Shown one piece after another: positions 1 to 9,092 of a stretch of DNA of 64,000 bases. Position 1 is the first letter of the stretch, and each line of letters starts with the position of its first letter. The translations under genes and the position numbers were made by a program. This DNA is from Bacteroidales bacterium (GTDB lineage: Bacteria; Bacteroidota; Bacteroidia; Bacteroidales; Bacteroidaceae), in assembly GCA_030532685.1 (NCBI GenBank), contig JAUNKN010000001.1, positions 62,001 through 126,000 on the forward strand. The letters run 5' to 3'. The notes beneath the pieces are model-generated. The model made no database searches. It saw nothing but the letters and a program-made list of their open reading frames with translations, and was not told where the DNA came from.

Positions 1-1077
1 CATTGTAAAAGACACATCGGCATAGCTCATGCCTAAAGAAGTGCAGCCTAACAATGTTTCGTAGGCTTGGGCAAAGTTTCGTTCTGCAATGTAGGAACGA
101 GCTATATCTGTAAGGATACGTTGCTTGTCGGGATTCTCATTTGGACAAGCTTGGTTGCTGCGGGTGAGCACCTCTCTTGCTTCCTGCCACCTGTTCTTTT
201 GTAGTAGAATTTCTCCAGCTGAAAGGGCGAGCGTGTAGTCCGTAGGAAAAAGGAGACGATAGGCCTCGTAGATTTCTAAAACTTCGTCATAGGCATTCAG
301 CGAAAGAGCTGCTACAGCTTTGAAACGTAAAGCTTTTTCATTTTTGGGGTCAATAGCCAAAGCAAACTGGGAAGCCTCACGACATTTCTCATAATTCTGC
401 ATTTGAGTAGAAATATCGGCGAGTAAAATCCAAGCATCGAGATAATAAGGATCTTCGTCCAAAACTTGGTTCAAACGAGAAAGAGCAGCTTCTCCTTGAC
501 CCAACTGTAACTCACATTCTGCCCAAAGAGTCTGTGCACGTACATATTCGGAGGTTTCTTTGGAAATTTTCTCCAAGTACTTCTGTGCTTGCTGTGGAGC
601 ACCATAGTCCATAAACAATTCACTCATTTCGAGGTATAAATCGTTTATATCGGCTGCTGCCTCTTCGGAGGAATCAATTTGTCTTCCTAATTCGGGGTAT
701 TCAAGACGAACTCCTGTGAGAAATAGCTCCTCTGCTTTCTCAAACTGCAACAGACTCAAAGCATATTCTGCCTCAAAGAAGAGAAGCTCTAAGCTATTTT
801 GAAGAGGAGCATTGCGTACCCACTCTATGGCTTCTTGCCACCTTCCTTCATTTTTAAGACGGTAAGCTTTACGTACAAGCACTTCTGCATTGTTGGGATG
901 CAGTTGTAGCGCTATGCGCATGCATTGTTCGCTTTCAAAATAAAGCCCTTGCTGTTCGTAATAGTCCAGTACACTCAAAATGTCGGGGACCTCCAACCAT
1001 AAAGGTATGGAGGCCTCCGACATTTTTTGTTCGTACTGCCGAACCAAATGTTTGATATCCTGAGGTTCGCGCTTCAT
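1..1077 (-). CDS. TPR-repeat protein, C-terminal part outside window
   Basis: A frame open from an ATG at 1077 down to base 1 without a stop gives 359 residues; the 3' end lies outside the window. The product begins MKREPQDIKHLVRQYEQK, has no signal peptide, and is made of repeated helix pairs with tetratricopeptide spacing (for example ALQLHPNNAEVLVRKAYRL near residue 60 and ALAIDPKNEKALRFKAVAAL near residue 250). It should be a cytoplasmic scaffold or adaptor; no catalytic domain is visible in this part. Only 24 bases separate it from the upstream glnS, so the two are probably co-transcribed. The partner or pathway cannot be told from TPRs alone. Family confidence is high, function unknown. 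Confidence 0.85.
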   Translation of the reverse strand, partial: MKREPQDIKHLVRQYEQKMSEASIPLWLEVPDILSVLDYYEQQGLYFESEQCMRIALQLHPNNAEVLVRKAYRLKNEGRWQEAIEWVRNAPLQNSLELLFFEAEYALSLLQFEKAEELFLTGVRLEYPELGRQIDSSEEAAADINDLYLEMSELFMDYGAPQQAQKYLEKISKETSEYVRAQTLWAECELQLGQGEAALSRLNQVLDEDPYYLDAWILLADISTQMQNYEKCREASQFALAIDPKNEKALRFKAVAALSLNAYDEVLEIYEAYRLLFPTDYTLALSAGEILLQKNRWQEAREVLTRSNQACPNENPDKQRILTDIARSYIAERNFAQAYETLLGCTSLGMSYADVSFTM

Positions 1078-1101
1078 GAAAATCTAAAATAGAGATGTAT
1101 G

Positions 1102-2844
1102 TTACTTGCCCTTATCTTCTTTCAACGAAACGGTACTATTGAAAATAAGATGTTCGGGAGTAGAATCTGGATCTATGTTGTAGTAACCTGTTCGAGTAAA
1201 TTGAAGATAGTCGAAAGCCTTGCGGGTGAGCAAGAATTTCTCGACAAATGCATTATGATTGATGCTAATGCTATTGGGATTGATGAAAGGACGCATGGCG
1301 TCTATGCCACGTACTCCATTTTCATCTTCATACTGCTTAATTGCATCACGAGGATTTTCGCAAGTCCACAAACATTGATAGTTACGTACTTCTGCAGGCA
1401 AGCAGTGGGCAACACTCAACCAATGTATGGTGCCTTTAACTTTGCGGTTAGCTCCTTCTGTTCCTGCCTTTGAGGTTGGGTCGTAAGTACAGTAGATTTC
1501 TTCCACTTCACCCGTTTCCTCGTTTTTCTTACAACCCGTACAGTTTACAATGTAAGCGCTTTTCAGACGAGTCTCCTTGCCCGGAGTCATACGGAAGAAT
1601 TTTTTATCTGCTTCTTCCTTAAAGTCTGCGCGCTCAATCCACAATTCACGGCTAAATTCGATCATGTGGGTTCCCTCTTCAGGACGTTCTGGATTATTGA
1701 CTACTTCAAGCTCTTCTACCTGATTCTCGGGATAGTTCGTAATAATGAGCTTCACGGGATCGAGAACGGCAGAAACTCGAATAGCTCTCTCGTTCAGGTC
1801 GGCACGAGCTGCACTTTCAAGCAGCTTCATATCGTTCAAAGCGTCGAAAGTCGTATATCCAATCTTGTCAATAAAATTGCGGATGCTTTCGGGGCTATAC
1901 CCACGACGGCGAATGCCACAAATTGTAGGCATACGAGGATCGTCCCATCCATTGACCACACCTTCTTGAGTGAGAATAAGAAGGTTGCGTTTAGACATCA
2001 ACGTATAATTGAGATTGAGCTTATTAAACTCATACTGACGAGGACGGTTATCTTCAATGGGAAGATCTCCGCGTACCTCTTTCATCCAATCTACAAATAA
2101 ATTGTAGAGCGCACGATGAGGTACAAACTCCAACGTACAAATACTATGTGTTACGCCTTCGAGATAATCGCTTTGTCCGTGAGCAAAGTCGTACATGGGA
2201 TAAGCATTCCACTTGTTGCCTGTACGAATATGAGGAAGATTCAAAACACGATAAATGATAGGGTCGCGGAAGTGCATATTATCGCTGGCCATATCAATTT
2301 TGGCACGCAATACCATGGTGCCAGGCTGTACGCGTCCGCTGTTCATCTCTTCAAACAAACGCAAACTTTCCTCTACAGGGCGATTGCGATATGGGCTTTC
2401 TTGCCCTACGCGCGTAGGAGTCCCTTTTTGTTGAGCGATTTGCTCACTGCTTTGTTCGTCAATGTAAGCACGGCCTATCTTGATCAGTTCCTCTGCAAAG
2501 TCCCACAATTCTTGAAAATAATCGGAAGCATACAAGACTTTGTCCCACGAGTAGCCAAGCCACTTAATGTCTCGCTCTATAGCTTCGACATATTCATGGT
2601 CTTCCTTCTGTGGATTTGTGTCGTCCATACGCAGATTACAAGTTCCTCCAAACTTTTCGGCAACTCCAAAGTCCATAGCAATAGCCTTAGCATGCCCAAT
2701 GTGTAAATATCCATTAGGTTCTGGTGGAAAACGCGTTTGCAGTCGTCCACTGTTTTTGCCAGCAGCAAGATCGTCTTTTACGATTTGCTCAATGAAATTC
2801 AAAGTTTCCTTCTTAGGGGAGGTGGATTCGGTGGGAGTACACAT
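1102..2844 (-). CDS. glnS: glutaminyl-tRNA synthetase
   Basis: Class I aminoacyl-tRNA synthetase that joins glutamine to tRNA-Gln in the cytoplasm. The 580-residue product has the class signature PEPNGYLHIGHAKAI (HIGH at about residues 48-51), the KMSKS-type loop as LMSKRN, and the GlnRS-specific VNGWDDPRMPTI segment, followed by the beta-barrel anticodon-binding domain with the conserved IHWLSV. The frame extends 22 codons further upstream (to 2910), but that part (MCELLFLPLK...) has no counterpart in the family, so the ATG at 2844 is preferred. A TACTTTTG -7 box lies upstream at complement 2908-2915 without a good -33 match. Having GlnRS implies direct charging of tRNA-Gln. Confidence 0.96.
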   Translation of the reverse strand: MCTPTESTSPKKETLNFIEQIVKDDLAAGKNSGRLQTRFPPEPNGYLHIGHAKAIAMDFGVAEKFGGTCNLRMDDTNPQKEDHEYVEAIERDIKWLGYSWDKVLYASDYFQELWDFAEELIKIGRAYIDEQSSEQIAQQKGTPTRVGQESPYRNRPVEESLRLFEEMNSGRVQPGTMVLRAKIDMASDNMHFRDPIIYRVLNLPHIRTGNKWNAYPMYDFAHGQSDYLEGVTHSICTLEFVPHRALYNLFVDWMKEVRGDLPIEDNRPRQYEFNKLNLNYTLMSKRNLLILTQEGVVNGWDDPRMPTICGIRRRGYSPESIRNFIDKIGYTTFDALNDMKLLESAARADLNERAIRVSAVLDPVKLIITNYPENQVEELEVVNNPERPEEGTHMIEFSRELWIERADFKEEADKKFFRMTPGKETRLKSAYIVNCTGCKKNEETGEVEEIYCTYDPTSKAGTEGANRKVKGTIHWLSVAHCLPAEVRNYQCLWTCENPRDAIKQYEDENGVRGIDAMRPFINPNSISINHNAFVEKFLLTRKAFDYLQFTRTGYYNIDPDSTPEHLIFNSTVSLKEDKGK

Positions 2845-2907
2845 ATCGTTCGTTTTCTTTTTTTGTAGAGGGAGGTTCGCCTTCAATGGAAGAAATAATA
2901 ATTCGCA

Positions 2908-2915
2908 CAAAAGTA
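2908..2915 (-). promoter_or_regulatory. candidate -7 promoter element for glnS
   Basis: TACTTTTG on the minus strand matches the Bacteroidetes -7 consensus TAnnTTTG and lies 64 bases before the chosen glnS start. The expected TTTG 19-20 bases further upstream is not present, so this is a tentative call. Confidence 0.4.
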
Positions 2916-2979
2916 GTCATTATATTCGAGAATACGTACGAACCTTCCGTATATTCTTCCAAAGTGGGGGGCTTCGGGG

Positions 2980-5163
2980 TTAATTAGACATCTCAGAGAG
3001 GAATTTGATATGAACCAATCGGATTTCTTCCTCGCTATATTCGTCGCTTAATTCCTCTATAGCAGCCTCAATATCGTCAGTTTCTGTTTCTTTGAAGTAT
3101 TCGAAGATGTCTTCTATGCACTCTTCGTCCATAACTTCATTGATAAAATAGTCTATGTTGATCTTTGTTCCACTATACACGATGGCAACAATCTCTCCCA
3201 GCAAATCAATGAATTCAATGCCTTTGGCTTTTGCAATCTCGTCGAGAGGAATTTTACGGTCTATGCGTTGAATGATATCAACTTTGATTTGAGGCTTACG
3301 GGCAACAGAACGTATGCGTACATCTTCTGGTCGCTCAATATCGTTGTCTATGCAATGTCTGCGAATCAGTTCACAAAACTGTTGTCCATATCTCTTCGCT
3401 TTTCCTGCACCTACCCCAGGGATATTTTGTAGCTCCTCTATTGTTTGAGGATAAATCGAAGCCATCGCTTCGAGAGAGGTTTCTTGAAAAATGACGTAGG
3501 GAGGCACATCCAGTTCGCGTGACATTTTCTTACGCAAGTCCATCAGCATTTTGTAAAGTTGAGGATCGAGTGCCGTGGCTGTACTTGAAAGACCTGATGT
3601 AGGGTTCTCTTCTTCGTCGAAGTCATTGTCCTCTACAATTTTGAAACTTGTGGGTGCTTTCAGCCATTTCTTTCCTGCTGCTGTCACTTTGAGCACTCCG
3701 TAGTTTTCCATGTCCTTGCTCAAATAACCTGCAAGAAGTGCTTGACGCATCACTGCGTTCCAAAGATGAGGTTCGGTGTCATCTTCTGCCGCTGCAAAGA
3801 GTTCTAAGTCATCATGATGGTGAGCCGTTACCTCATCTGTGGCATTTCCCATCAGAATATCTTTAATGTGTTCATCTCTGAAGTTTTCCTTTGTTGCAAG
3901 AATCACTTCAATCACCTGTTGTAAATATTTTTTTCCTTCCACTTGATGTTTTGGGTTTTTACAATTATCACAATTACCACAATACTCATGAGGATATTGC
4001 TCACCAAAGTAATGTAGTAACAGCTTGCGTCGGCACACCGCCGACTCCGCGTAGGCGGCAATCTCTTTCAAAAGTTGTCGCCCTATTTCTTGTTCATTCA
4101 TGGGCTTGCCTTCCATAAACTTCTCCAATTTTTGGAGATCTTTATAGGAATAGAAAGCTAAGCATATTCCTTGTCCACCATCGCGTCCTGCGCGTCCCGT
4201 TTCTTGGTAATATCCCTCCAAACTCTTAGGAATATCATAGTGAATCACAAAACGTACATCAGGTTTGTCGATTCCCATACCAAACGCGATAGTGGCGACA
4301 ATCACATCTATTTCTTCTTTCAAGAAAGCATCTTGTGTGTCTGAGCGTTTTTGAGCATCCAATCCCGCATGATAAGCCGCGGCTTTAATATCGTTGGTGA
4401 GCAATACTTCAGTAAGCTCTTCAACTCCTTTGCGCGAAAGACAATAAATGATACCACTTTTCCCTGCATGAGCTTTGATGAACTTGATGATATCGCGTTC
4501 AACAGCCGCCGTTTTAGGTTCGACTTGGTAGTATAAGTTAGGGCGATTAAAGGAGCTCGAAAACTCTATGGCATCGAGCATCCCCAAGTTGCGTTTAATA
4601 TCGGCCTTTACTTTTTCTGTAGCCGTAGCCGTGAGTGCTATGACGGGAGCTTTGCAGATGCGAGAAATAATAGGCCGTATCTTCCGATATTCTGGGCGAA
4701 AATCATGTCCCCACTCTGATATACAGTGGGCTTCATCGACAGCAAAAAAACTGATCTTTACGGATTGAAGAAATTCGATATTAGACTCCTTCGTTAGCTG
4801 TTCTGGAGCCACGTATAGAAGTTTGGTTCTACCTTCTGTTATGTCTGTTTTAACCTTATCTATGGCTACTTTGGAGAGCGACGAATTGATAAAATGAGCC
4901 ACATCGTCGTCCTCACGAGTTTGCCGTACCGCATCTACTTGATTCTTCATCAAAGCGATGAGTGGAGAAATGACTATCGCAACTCCTTCCATGAGTAGTG
5001 CTGGCAATTGGTAGCACAAGGATTTTCCTCCTCCTGTGGGCATCAGCACAAAGACATCGCGCCCCGTCAAGAGCGTGCGTATAATCTCCTCTTGTCCTTC
5101 CTTGAAGGCATCAAATCCGAAATAGCGTTTGAGCGGATCGTGCAGGTTGAGTTCAGTAGTCAT
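2980..5163 (-). CDS. recQ: ATP-dependent DNA helicase RecQ
   Basis: 3'-5' DNA helicase for recombination and stalled-fork repair. Domains in order: DEAD-like motor with Walker A PTGGGKSLCYQ (about residues 42-52) and Walker B DEAHCISEWGHDFRPEY, which includes the RecQ aromatic loop; helicase C domain with FGMGIDKPDVRF and YYQETGRAGRDG; zinc-binding cysteines in CRRKLLLHYFG..YCGNCDNC; winged-helix RQC; and an HRDC domain (LDPQLYKMLMDLRKKMSREL..IPGVGAGKAKRYG). A further acidic tail of about 110 residues follows HRDC. At 727 residues it is longer than E. coli RecQ, as usual in Bacteroidetes. A good promoter lies just upstream. The gene appears to be transcribed alone. Confidence 0.96.
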   Translation of the reverse strand: MTTELNLHDPLKRYFGFDAFKEGQEEIIRTLLTGRDVFVLMPTGGGKSLCYQLPALLMEGVAIVISPLIALMKNQVDAVRQTREDDDVAHFINSSLSKVAIDKVKTDITEGRTKLLYVAPEQLTKESNIEFLQSVKISFFAVDEAHCISEWGHDFRPEYRKIRPIISRICKAPVIALTATATEKVKADIKRNLGMLDAIEFSSSFNRPNLYYQVEPKTAAVERDIIKFIKAHAGKSGIIYCLSRKGVEELTEVLLTNDIKAAAYHAGLDAQKRSDTQDAFLKEEIDVIVATIAFGMGIDKPDVRFVIHYDIPKSLEGYYQETGRAGRDGGQGICLAFYSYKDLQKLEKFMEGKPMNEQEIGRQLLKEIAAYAESAVCRRKLLLHYFGEQYPHEYCGNCDNCKNPKHQVEGKKYLQQVIEVILATKENFRDEHIKDILMGNATDEVTAHHHDDLELFAAAEDDTEPHLWNAVMRQALLAGYLSKDMENYGVLKVTAAGKKWLKAPTSFKIVEDNDFDEEENPTSGLSSTATALDPQLYKMLMDLRKKMSRELDVPPYVIFQETSLEAMASIYPQTIEELQNIPGVGAGKAKRYGQQFCELIRRHCIDNDIERPEDVRIRSVARKPQIKVDIIQRIDRKIPLDEIAKAKGIEFIDLLGEIVAIVYSGTKINIDYFINEVMDEECIEDIFEYFKETETDDIEAAIEELSDEYSEEEIRLVHIKFLSEMSN

Positions 5164-5188
5164 AGGTCGATGAGGTTACTTGCTAACG

Positions 5189-5220
5189 CAAAGTTACAGA
5201 CAACTTTCCAATTCTGCAAG
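5189..5220 (-). promoter_or_regulatory. recQ promoter (CTTG-N20-TAACTTTG)
   Basis: Minus strand: -7 element TAACTTTG at 5196-5189 and CTTG (3 of 4 to TTTG) at 5220-5217, separated by exactly 20 bases, the spacing found repeatedly in this window. The -7 box ends about 26 bases before the recQ ATG. Confidence 0.65.
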
Positions 5221-5311
5221 CCCTATTCCCTACTTTTCTCGGGAGAAAATGAGATAAATTTCTCTATGAACAAGGGATTTCTCGTATCTACTTTTTATGG
5301 TCAGAAAGCTC

Positions 5312-5350
5312 GTTAAAAAAGTCGTTCACAGATGGACTGTGAACGACTTT
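5312..5350 (-). terminator. intrinsic terminator after rng
   Basis: Perfect 14-bp inverted repeat (5318-5331 with 5337-5350, arms AAAGTCGTTCACAG and CTGTGAACGACTTT) with a 5-base loop. On the minus strand it is followed by a run of T, and it sits 23 bases past the rng stop, so it ends rng transcription before recQ. Confidence 0.9.
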
Positions 5351-5373
5351 AGAAGTTCATAAAAACGCTAGCC

Positions 5374-6954
5374 TTATTGATTTTCGCGTTCTTCCTGCAT
5401 ATCGATTTCTTCGCCTTTATGATCGATAAATTTATACTCTAAAAAGGCTAAGCTCTGATCGGGAACAATGCTCAATCGCCAAGAATAATGGAATTGCCAA
5501 CGTCGACGTAGGGATAAAAATCCCTTGTTGATATAGGCGGCGACATAGGGGTGTACGTGAAGGCGAAAGCGACGTATCTTCAATTCTTCAACAAGAATAC
5601 GTATTTTGCTTTCCAAAGCGTCGGTGAAGAGGAAAGAGCTTTTTATCTTTCCGCTACCAGAGCAAGAAGGGCAGCTCTCCTCCAAATTGATGGCCATTGC
5701 GGGACGCACACGCTGTCGTGTGATTTGCATCAGACCAAATTTGGAGATGGGCAAGATGTTGTGACGGGCTCGGTCTTGCTTCATGTTTTCGACCATACGC
5801 TCATAGAGCTGCTGGCGGCTCTCGGGTTGAGCCATATCTATAAAGTCAACCACGATGATTCCTCCCATATCGCGCAGACGAAGCTGGCGAGCTAGTTCAT
5901 CGGCCGCCCCCAAATTAACATCGAGAGCATTTACCTCTTGTCCCTCTTCGCTTTTCGAACGATTACCGGAGTTGATATCGACAACGTGCATTGCCTCGGT
6001 GTGCTCGATAATCATATAGGCTCCTCGTTTGTAAGTAACGGTTCTTCCGAGGGAGGTCTTAATTTGTCGCGTTATATTGTAGTTGTCAAATATGGGCACT
6101 TTGCCTTGGTAATGTTTGACAATACTTTTACGTTCAGGAGCAATGAGCGAAACGTAGTCTTTTACCTCCTCATAAACAGCAGGATCGTTTACAACGATGC
6201 TCTCAAAGGAAGGATTGAACAAATCGCGTAGCAATCCGACGGTGCGTGAGGTTTCTTCGTAAACGAGCGTAGCTTTGTCAGAAAGGTTGCGGTTCTGAAT
6301 TTTCTCGACCATCGCCTCCCATCGTGCAAACAAAATCTTGAGTTCTTGATCTATCTCAGGAGCTCTTCGACCTTCTGCTACGGTGCGAATGATGACACCA
6401 AAACCTTTGGGCTTGAGGCTATGTACCAACTGTTTGAGGCGTGCACGTTCGGCATCGCTTTTGATTTTAGTCGATACATTGACTTTGTCGGTGAAAGGAA
6501 TCAATACCAAATATCGTCCAGCAAAGGATATTTCGCAAGTCAATCGGGGGCCTTTGGTAGAAATGGGTTCTTTGACCACTTGTACCAAGACCTCTTGTCC
6601 TGGCTGTACGAGCGTTTGTATTTGTCCCTCTTTCTCCGTGTTGGGCTGTCGTGTGAGCTTGTGGAGTGGGAGTGGCTTTCGCTTGCCATCGGTGATGAGC
6701 GAAAGATAGTGTTCGTATTGTCGATAGCGTACCCCAAGATCGAGGTAATGCAGAAAGGCGTCGCGCTCGTATCCAACGTTGACGAAGCAGGCATTGAGGC
6801 CGGGCATAATTTTACGTACCTTGGCCAAATAAATATTGCCTACAGCATATTGTTCGGAGCGTCCTTCTTGCTGGAATTCCACCAGGCGTTTGTCTTCGAG
6901 CAGGGCGATGGAGATGTCTTCTTTTTGTACATCTACTATTAGTTCGCTTGTCAT
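5374..6954 (-). CDS. rng: ribonuclease E/G family (RNase G)
   Basis: Endoribonuclease for rRNA maturation and mRNA decay. The 526-residue protein starts MTSELIVDVQKEDISIALLE, then has the S1 RNA-binding domain with GNIYLAKVRKIMPGLNACFV, and the DNase I-like catalytic core with the two metal-binding aspartates in VVDINSGNR and VVDFIDM. It continues to the CPSCSGSG zinc-link motif and the small C-terminal domain. Length fits the short RNase G form without an RNase E degradosome arm. The longest frame adds 13 codons (to 6993) with no family support, so the ATG at 6954 is used. It lies downstream of the mS38-like and HU genes, with a hairpin at 7056-7113 between. Confidence 0.94.
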   Translation of the reverse strand: MTSELIVDVQKEDISIALLEDKRLVEFQQEGRSEQYAVGNIYLAKVRKIMPGLNACFVNVGYERDAFLHYLDLGVRYRQYEHYLSLITDGKRKPLPLHKLTRQPNTEKEGQIQTLVQPGQEVLVQVVKEPISTKGPRLTCEISFAGRYLVLIPFTDKVNVSTKIKSDAERARLKQLVHSLKPKGFGVIIRTVAEGRRAPEIDQELKILFARWEAMVEKIQNRNLSDKATLVYEETSRTVGLLRDLFNPSFESIVVNDPAVYEEVKDYVSLIAPERKSIVKHYQGKVPIFDNYNITRQIKTSLGRTVTYKRGAYMIIEHTEAMHVVDINSGNRSKSEEGQEVNALDVNLGAADELARQLRLRDMGGIIVVDFIDMAQPESRQQLYERMVENMKQDRARHNILPISKFGLMQITRQRVRPAMAINLEESCPSCSGSGKIKSSFLFTDALESKIRILVEELKIRRFRLHVHPYVAAYINKGFLSLRRRWQFHYSWRLSIVPDQSLAFLEYKFIDHKGEEIDMQEERENQ

Positions 6955-7055
6955 GATGCTGGTGTTGTGTGGGTATAATCGTCTAAGGTTCAAATGTGTG
7001 ATTTGCCAAGCTTTTACAAACTATTCTCTCAAGACGATTGTTTCCGTATTAAAAC

Positions 7056-7113
7056 GAAAAGTTAAAAGCCTGCAATATCCTCTCAGAGAAAGGCTGGAAG
7101 CTTTTAACTTTTC
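7056..7113 (-). terminator. hairpin between the mS38-like gene and rng
   Basis: Perfect 14-base arms, GAAAAGTTAAAAGC at 7056-7069 and GCTTTTAACTTTTC at 7100-7113, enclose a 30-base loop; minus-strand flank is T-rich (CGTTTTAAT). Likely a terminator or attenuator after the small ribosomal gene. The stem is AT-rich, so termination may be partial. Confidence 0.6.
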
Positions 7114-7139
7114 CGATTACCATCTAAGGCAAGTCAGAA

Positions 7140-7229
7140 TTACTTGCTCTTGTGACGGTTCTTGCGCAGACGCTTTTTACGCTTGTGAGTGGCCATCTTG
7201 TGGCGCTTCTTCTTTTTTCCGTTAGGCAT
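7140..7229 (-). CDS. 29-residue COX24/AURKAIP1-type (mS38/bS22-like) ribosomal protein
   Basis: A 30-codon frame (ATG at 7229, TAA at 7142-7140), too short for ordinary ORF calling. It encodes a protein of 29 residues, more than half Lys/Arg/His, starting MPNGKKKKRHKM and containing ATHKRKKRLRKNRHK. Tiny proteins of this composition in Bacteroidetes are annotated as AURKAIP1/COX24-domain proteins; the family includes mitochondrial ribosomal protein mS38 and mycobacterial bS22, which bind the small ribosomal subunit (from memory). Location directly after the HU gene and before rng suggests a conserved nucleic-acid-related cluster. A TATTTTTG -7 box lies at complement 7268-7275. Frame and composition are seen directly; the ribosomal role is inferred from the family. 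Confidence 0.85.
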   Translation of the reverse strand: MPNGKKKKRHKMATHKRKKRLRKNRHKSK

Positions 7230-7300
7230 AGTGATAGGTATTAACTAGTTAATGAATAATGTTTGTCCAAAAATATCGTCTTTCCTCGTTACATCACCAC

Positions 7301-7576
7301 TCAAAAAGTGATTTGCTCACTGAAAGTCTTTGCAGGCTTGAAAGCGGGAATGTGGTGTTCGGGGATGATGAGTGTCGTATTCTTAGAAATGTTGCGAGCG
7401 GTTTTTTCAGCACGCTTTTTGAGAATGAAAGAGCCGAAACCGCGCAAATATACGGGCTCGTTGGCTGCAAGGCTAGTTTTTATGGTTTCCATAAAAGCCT
7501 CAACCGTAGCAAGCACGGCTGCATTTTCTATACCGGTCTTCTTGCTGATTTCCTTGACAACTTCAGCTTTGGTCAT
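7301..7576 (-). CDS. HU/IHF-family DNA-binding protein
   Basis: A 91-residue nucleoid protein with the HU fold: MTKAEVVKEISKKTGIENAAV helix-turn-helix-like dimer region, YLRGFGSF core and the RNISKNTTLIIPEHHIPAFKPAKTF beta arm. HU bends DNA as a dimer and shapes the nucleoid. The usual RNPxTG arm motif is replaced by RNISKNTTL, and the arm carries HHIPAFKP; this divergence is common in Bacteroidetes HU paralogues. It has a strong promoter just upstream and is followed by the mS38-like gene. Whether it is the main HU or a paralogue cannot be said from this window. Confidence 0.93.
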   Translation of the reverse strand: MTKAEVVKEISKKTGIENAAVLATVEAFMETIKTSLAANEPVYLRGFGSFILKKRAEKTARNISKNTTLIIPEHHIPAFKPAKTFSEQITF

Positions 7577-7622
7577 ATCGGGCGAGAGTTTGATTTTGGA
7601 AAGTTTCGTTTCAAATTGCGTG

Positions 7623-7653
7623 CAAAGTTATAATTTTCAGCCCATTGCACAAA
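7623..7653 (-). promoter_or_regulatory. HU gene promoter (TTTG-N19-TAACTTTG)
   Basis: Perfect match to the Bacteroidetes vegetative consensus on the minus strand: TTTG at 7653-7650, 19 bases, TAACTTTG at 7630-7623, 47 bases before the ATG at 7576. Confidence 0.75.
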
Positions 7654-7787
7654 GGCTTTTCTGCCTTTTTTCGGCGCGAATAAATAGAAAAAGAAGACTT
7701 TTAAAGCAGGACCACCCGAAGAAGCTAAGATTGAGATATCTTTTGATAGGTATAGTTTGCGATTGGGTTCTTCCTCGGACGGAGAAA

Positions 7788-9074
7788 TTAAGAACCTGAT
7801 AGCTCCGAGTCCAAGTCGTCGGGAGTCAAGATGCGCCGTCCAGAGGAGTACTTGTTCGTTTTGGGAACATAAGGACTCGTGGTCTTGGAGGAAGTCGAGT
7901 GAGAGGTCGGAAGAGAGGCTGCAGGACGAGCTGCTACAGGTTTAGGGGGAACTGCTATATTGCCACCATATCCTTGATAGCGCTGCAGAATGGAGCGCAC
8001 ATATCCTTCCGTTTCGGAACCTATCATATAGCCATGACGAACAATCGGGTCTCTATAATAACGGGCTTCCTGAAGACCTAAAATATAGAACGCGACATCG
8101 TCCCAACGTTGAGGGTTTCGTCCATATTTTCGTGCCAAAGCCATGGCATCTCTTACGTGTCCTGCTCCTCCATTGTAGGCCGCCAAGACAAACTTGATAC
8201 GCTCGGCTCCATCTCGAATGTCGGAAAACTTTCCTTGCAAGACATGTAAATATCGTGCTCCTGCATCCACATTTATCTCAGGTTGATACACCTGCGAGGC
8301 TTCTACGCCAAGTGAGCGTGCTGTGGCAGGCATGAGCTGCATAAGTCCCTGAGCTCCCGCCCAAGAACGAGCATTGGGGTCGAAAGCACTTTCCTGATAG
8401 CATTGTGCGGCTATGAGGCGCCAGTCCCACCCCGTAATGGCTGCTGCACGATGAAAGAGATGATCGTAGATCGAGATGATGCCTCGCTCGCGTGAAAGGT
8501 AGACGGCTTGTGCACGACGCTTTACGGTACGTACTTGGCGCAAGCGTTCATTCACTTCCTTGCGTACAGCCACGACTACCCCATCGGCAAACCACTCTTT
8601 CAGGGCTGTTGCCAGCTCTTGAGATGTAGCCTGTACGGCCCAGCTGCTTTGTGTCTTTTCTTGATGAAAACCTGCCGCCAACAAGCGTTCTTGCGTTATG
8701 CGATGCTGAGAGATAGGGAGCACAGCGATATCTACCTCGCCCGCGTGGAGCATCTTGAGTATGGAGGTTGTATCTTGGCCTAACTCCACACGCAATTTTA
8801 ACCCTTCGGAAGCTGCAAAATTTTCGGCCAAGGCATACTGTAATCCCATGGGGATGCCATGGTGTTCATAGTAAGTTTCAGGCCCCGACAAGGTGGCGAC
8901 AATCAACTCTCCGCTTCGTCTTATGCTCTCCATGTCTTTCTCGTCACTGCCAGCATTCCTTTCTTTTTTCTCGAAAGCGCTGGCCATAGCACTGCGCTCA
9001 CCACTTTTGTTTTTGCAAGCGGTGAGGAAGAGGAAACCAATAAGAAGAAACGGGCAAAGGAAGCGCCAAGACAT
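7788..9074 (-). CDS. MltF-like membrane-bound lytic transglycosylase (lipoprotein)
   Basis: Cuts peptidoglycan to give 1,6-anhydromuropeptides at the cell envelope. The 428-residue product has a lipoprotein signal (FLLIGFLFLTAC, Cys20) and a periplasmic solute-binding-like domain (residues about 50-190, SGELIVATLSGPETYYEHHGIPMG style). A lysozyme-like SLT domain follows with catalytic Glu in CYQESAFDPNARSWAGAQGLM (about residue 226) and AAYNGGAGHV. This two-domain order is that of MltF. The Ser/Thr/Pro-rich tail (from about residue 375) looks disordered. It follows the cyclo-ligase gene by 18 bases, so the pair is probably one transcript. Confidence 0.93.
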   Translation of the reverse strand: MSWRFLCPFLLIGFLFLTACKNKSGERSAMASAFEKKERNAGSDEKDMESIRRSGELIVATLSGPETYYEHHGIPMGLQYALAENFAASEGLKLRVELGQDTTSILKMLHAGEVDIAVLPISQHRITQERLLAAGFHQEKTQSSWAVQATSQELATALKEWFADGVVVAVRKEVNERLRQVRTVKRRAQAVYLSRERGIISIYDHLFHRAAAITGWDWRLIAAQCYQESAFDPNARSWAGAQGLMQLMPATARSLGVEASQVYQPEINVDAGARYLHVLQGKFSDIRDGAERIKFVLAAYNGGAGHVRDAMALARKYGRNPQRWDDVAFYILGLQEARYYRDPIVRHGYMIGSETEGYVRSILQRYQGYGGNIAVPPKPVAARPAASLPTSHSTSSKTTSPYVPKTNKYSSGRRILTPDDLDSELSGS

Positions 9075-9092
9075 AGAAGAGGATAGTAGAGT

